DNA of 10,335 bases from Larix sibirica. Taxonomy: Eukaryota > Streptophyta > Pinopsida > Pinales > Pinaceae. This document shows positions 7,868-10,335 of the stretch, piece by piece. The stretch covers positions 2,034 through 12,368 of the forward strand of contig NWUY0300015257.1 in assembly GCA_004151065.3 (NCBI GenBank). The letters are read 5' to 3'. Within the stretch, counting starts at the first letter, position 1. Every line of letters begins with the position of its first letter. The position numbers and the translations under genes were made by a program. Under the pieces are notes generated by a model. It was not told where the DNA came from. It was given only the letters and a program-made list of their open reading frames with translations, and did no database searches.

Positions 7868-8275
7868 TGGGATGTCCCCATTTAATTGTGAATCATCGGT
7901 AGATCTTGTTTTGAGGGTTGAAGGAAGGATCCTATCACTCATGTACACCTCCCAATGCATCTTCATTTTGACCCCATAAATTTCCTCCCCGTGGGAGGAA
8001 GTCCAGTCCGATATCTCTCTATTATTGCTCCATAAATGTGGAGCTCCTTTATTTCTCATCCCTTCATAGTTAACATGTTGTCTTTTCAATTGGAAACTTG
8101 TGATCATCTTCATTCAGACACCAGAAATATTTTCCTCCATGTGGAGGTCATGTTTGATATATCTTTGTTATTTCTTTGTAATTGTGGAGCTCCTTTGTTT
8201 TTTATCTCTACAAGATGGACATTGTGTTCTTAATTGTGAACTTCAGATTGTCCTTTGTTTGAGAAATTGTGACAA
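7868..8275. repeat. Diverged tandem repeat, unit about 146 bp
   Basis: Matching landmarks recur 146-147 bp apart: CATCTTCATT at 7958 and 8105, TTCCTCC...GGAGG at about 7981 and 8130, and TGTGGAGCTCCTTT at 8037 and 8183. A second module, AATTGTGAA-like followed by GATC/GATT, appears near 7880, 8084 and 8229. The layout is therefore two full units plus partial ones, with extra DNA of about 57 bp in the first. Each unit contains a short hairpin (TTCCTCCC CGT GGGAGGAA at about 7981-7999, and CCTCCATGTGGAGG in the second). Substitutions between units are many, so the duplication is old. No protein is evident; overlapping short open frames in this stretch look like chance. Confidence 0.7.
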
Positions 8276-8713
8276 GTGTGAGTAGTGAAGGATGGTAGAA
8301 GTGAATAATTCCAATTGGGTACGAAAAGTGGAATGTATTTCTAGATTCTAGGGGTTTAAAATTGAAAGAGTCTTGAACAACACTGATGATGAAAACCATG
8401 TGGTATACTGAAAAGTGTACAAAGCTGGGTTGTTTTCTCAATCACTTGTAAACTATTTTCTAACATAGAGTAGCCATTCTAGCATTGGAGGGTTGTAGTT
8501 TGATATTTGGAAATGGTCCCCAACAAATAATGCAATTAAGCCCCAACCAAAAAAACCTCCTATCCATTCTAGATTTACATGTTGACCTTGAGTGGCATTA
8601 CCTCTCAAACTCCCACTTCTTGAGATAAGTCCTAAAGCTAAAGTGAGACCTTGGATGAACTAAAAGGGATTTCCAATGTCAGCTCACAAGCCCTCTTCAC
8701 ACTTCAATCCAAC
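8276..8713 (-). other. Possible LTR body of a minus-strand copia-like element
   Basis: If the polypurine-like tract at 8715-8726 is real, the sequence read from 8714 downward on the minus strand (TGTTGGATTGAAGTGTGAAG...) would be the start of an LTR. No TATA box, no polyadenylation signal and no CA end with a target duplication could be located, and no second copy is present. No gene is supported here on either strand; a 77-codon minus-strand frame at 8208-8441 has no recognisable motif. Confidence 0.2.
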
Positions 8714-8726
8714 ACTCCGCCTCAAG
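8709..8726 (-). other. Candidate copia polypurine tract and LTR start
   Basis: On the minus strand the sequence reads TTGAGGCGGAG followed by TGTTGG. This closely resembles the polypurine tract plus LTR start (GAGGGGGAGTGTTGG type) of plant Ty1/copia elements, with one C interrupting the purines. The preceding minus-strand DNA (8727-9100) shows no copia RNase H or other coding motif, so the remainder of the element is absent or eroded. Confidence 0.3.
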
Positions 8727-9535
8727 AGGGATTCCTTAGAATTTGATTACTAGAGCTTATACAATGGGGACCAAGGTCAAAAAGATAAATGGATCTAGTA
8801 AAACAAGTTGGTAAAATGAATGAATTAAGGTAGATGAATGGACCAAATACTAGTGTCCTACCATTGGGAGAATGGGTTCAAATCAAGGCTAAATGGTAGT
8901 AATCATAATGAGGAACAATCATTATTTATGTTGAACTGTACAAGCTACAACAATCCATTCATTACTGTCCCAAATTGAAAAAATAAAACTAAACAGATTA
9001 CTAAAGTAGATAAACTCTAATACTTTTGAATATTATGGTTATCAGGAATAGAATTATATGTGCATCCATCTAAGAGTACAAAAAACATGCAAACATAAAT
9101 AATAATCCATCGATAACCATAAAAGAAAATGGAAGGGCATTACCAATTTCAACACTTTGTAAGCATCTATGCCAAGGTTATTCTAACAATGTGGTAGGGC
9201 ATTATGATCTATAAGAAATTGTCATCCACCAAACACTATACTCAATCATCTAACAATATCCAATTAGAATTCCATTGGTCTCCACAGGATTCTCTCAAAT
9301 CCAACATACATAAAATGGAGAGAAAGTTACTTTATAGAGATGGAGCATCTTCTCTCTTACAAGAAAATAAATTGTTCTCCTAACTACCTCCATGACAAGT
9401 CAAAGAAATAATATTATAATGTAGTTAGCTCTTATTCCTTCTAGTTTACAATTCAAATGGTCTTCATTATATCTAAGAGAGTCCGCTCCATTAAAAAATA
9501 TGATAGGTTTGTTGACAAGTCAACAAGATAAAATG
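8727..9535. other. Non-coding stretch
   Basis: No gene, RNA or clear repeat is supported. Minor items are a perfect palindrome, TTGTTGAC AA GTCAACAA at 9509-9526, and a related word GACAAGTCAA at 9394-9403. Purine-rich and AT-rich segments alternate without an extended reading frame on either strand. Confidence 0.5.
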
Positions 9536-10235
9536 TCCACAACCAATGCGCCCTCCAAGATGCTTAAATGCAAGATACGAAATACTATTTGACATAGGAT
9601 AGTGTGTTCAGTGGAAACATAGAAGAAGTCACAAAGTGAACCCTCCAAGATGCATGAGATAATATAATATATAATAATCATCTAAGAAAGACACTCCTCA
9701 ACCAACTCCTGAAAATAGTAACACAATCCACAAGGTACATGAACAAATGTGCAAAGCGCTCCTTAAGAAGTAACCACCTCCAAGTATGAATTCCAAGTCA
9801 AAAGGTGAGTGCACCCTCCACTAATGCCAATTGTAGTTGAAATAATGAGGGATTCTTCAAAAAATAAGATTCTTTGACTATGAAACATTATGGAAAGAGC
9901 ACCTAGGAGAGGCGCTCCCTTAAAGAGTGTGTAGGAGAGTCACCTTCATCAACAAAGAATAATAAAATAAGCTTCATATGAGATGTGCACTAGGATATTA
10001 TGCCTTGGGCTTCTTCAACCCTAATGCAACAAAATAATGTCCACAAGTGAAGTGCACCCTAGGAGAGTGTGCATTGGTAGCTACCCCAACCCCTTTGACT
10101 TGGAAAAATAATAAATATCATTTCTTGAGAGATGCATCCTTGATGAAGGTGCATGGTGTCCAATTTGAATAGTCAAAAATCATTTTCCACAAGTGCGCCA
10201 TAGGGAAGAGTCCAATGGTAGTTAACCAACCATGT
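9536..10235. repeat. Very degenerate tandem-like repeat array, spacing about 65-100 bp
   Basis: A composite motif, (T)CCACAA...GTG(C/A)(A/G)CCCT(C/A), recurs through this stretch. Examples start near 9536 (TCCACAACCAATGCGCCCTCC), 9628 (GTCACAAAGTGAACCCTCC), 9727, 9791 (TCCAAGTCAAAAGGTGAGTG, then CACCCTCC), 9968, 10040 (TCCACAAGTGAAGTGCACCC) and 10186 (TCCACAAGTGCGCC). Two copies extend into AGAG...ATTGGTAG or AATGGTAG. Between motifs the sequence is largely diverged. It may be an ancient tandem family or pieces of one element; the alignment was made by eye only. Confidence 0.35.
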
Positions 10236-10335
10236 GTAAATAACATCAATTTTTTTTTAAACCATCAAAGTTCCCCACACGTGTGCAATGAACAAGTAAA
10301 ACACCTCATTAGAGAAATTTTGAGGTCTAAAATGG

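Noticed and set aside
7868-8275. CRISPR-like array
   Set aside because: The repeats are about 146 bp, strongly diverged and contiguous; there are no short identical repeats with unique spacers, and the context is a plant genome.
7865-8441. Overlapping short open frames on both strands
   Set aside because: They lie in or beside the diverged tandem repeat, overlap one another and have no recognisable motif; chance openness is the simpler reading.

Overview
The window looks like plant nuclear DNA. It is AT-rich, has no compact gene array, and is dominated by one old, heavily mutated non-LTR retrotransposon of the plant L1 type. The strong decay inside long non-coding DNA would suit a large, repeat-rich genome such as a gymnosperm's, but that is inference from sequence style. 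I see no intact protein-coding gene, no rRNA, tRNA or CRISPR array, and no convincing evidence of a new biological system.

Layout. 1-560: a 50-bp tandem duplication and a short open frame with one hydrophobic stretch, unassigned. 560-1150: two coding-like frame remnants, unassigned. About 1180-1510: an AT-rich stretch with a TATA-like and polyadenylation-like signals, possibly an LTR or promoter remnant. 1576-1944: another single-frame remnant with one stop. 1945-2640: AT-rich non-coding DNA with a perfect 32-bp tandem duplication. About 2640-7538: the degenerate LINE on the + strand, read as ORF1 tail or leader, APE-type endonuclease, linker, reverse transcriptase, C-terminal region, zf-RVT zinc-binding domain, RNase H, and a 3' UTR ending at AATAAA. 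7539-10335: non-coding. It holds diverged tandem units of about 146 bp (7868-8275), a possible minus-strand copia polypurine tract and LTR edge near 8714, and a very degenerate repeat array (about 9536-10235).

The LINE parts once formed a single retrotransposition machine: the endonuclease nicks the target, the reverse transcriptase copies the RNA from that nick, and the RNase H probably removes template RNA. Frameshifts, many stops, and loss of residues in the RT active site, the zinc site and the RNase H active site show that this copy is dead. The most informative local detail is a 108-bp insertion at 4361-4468 between near-perfect 10-bp direct repeats. Removing it with one repeat joins the LINE reading frame without a gap, so it is a nested, later insertion.
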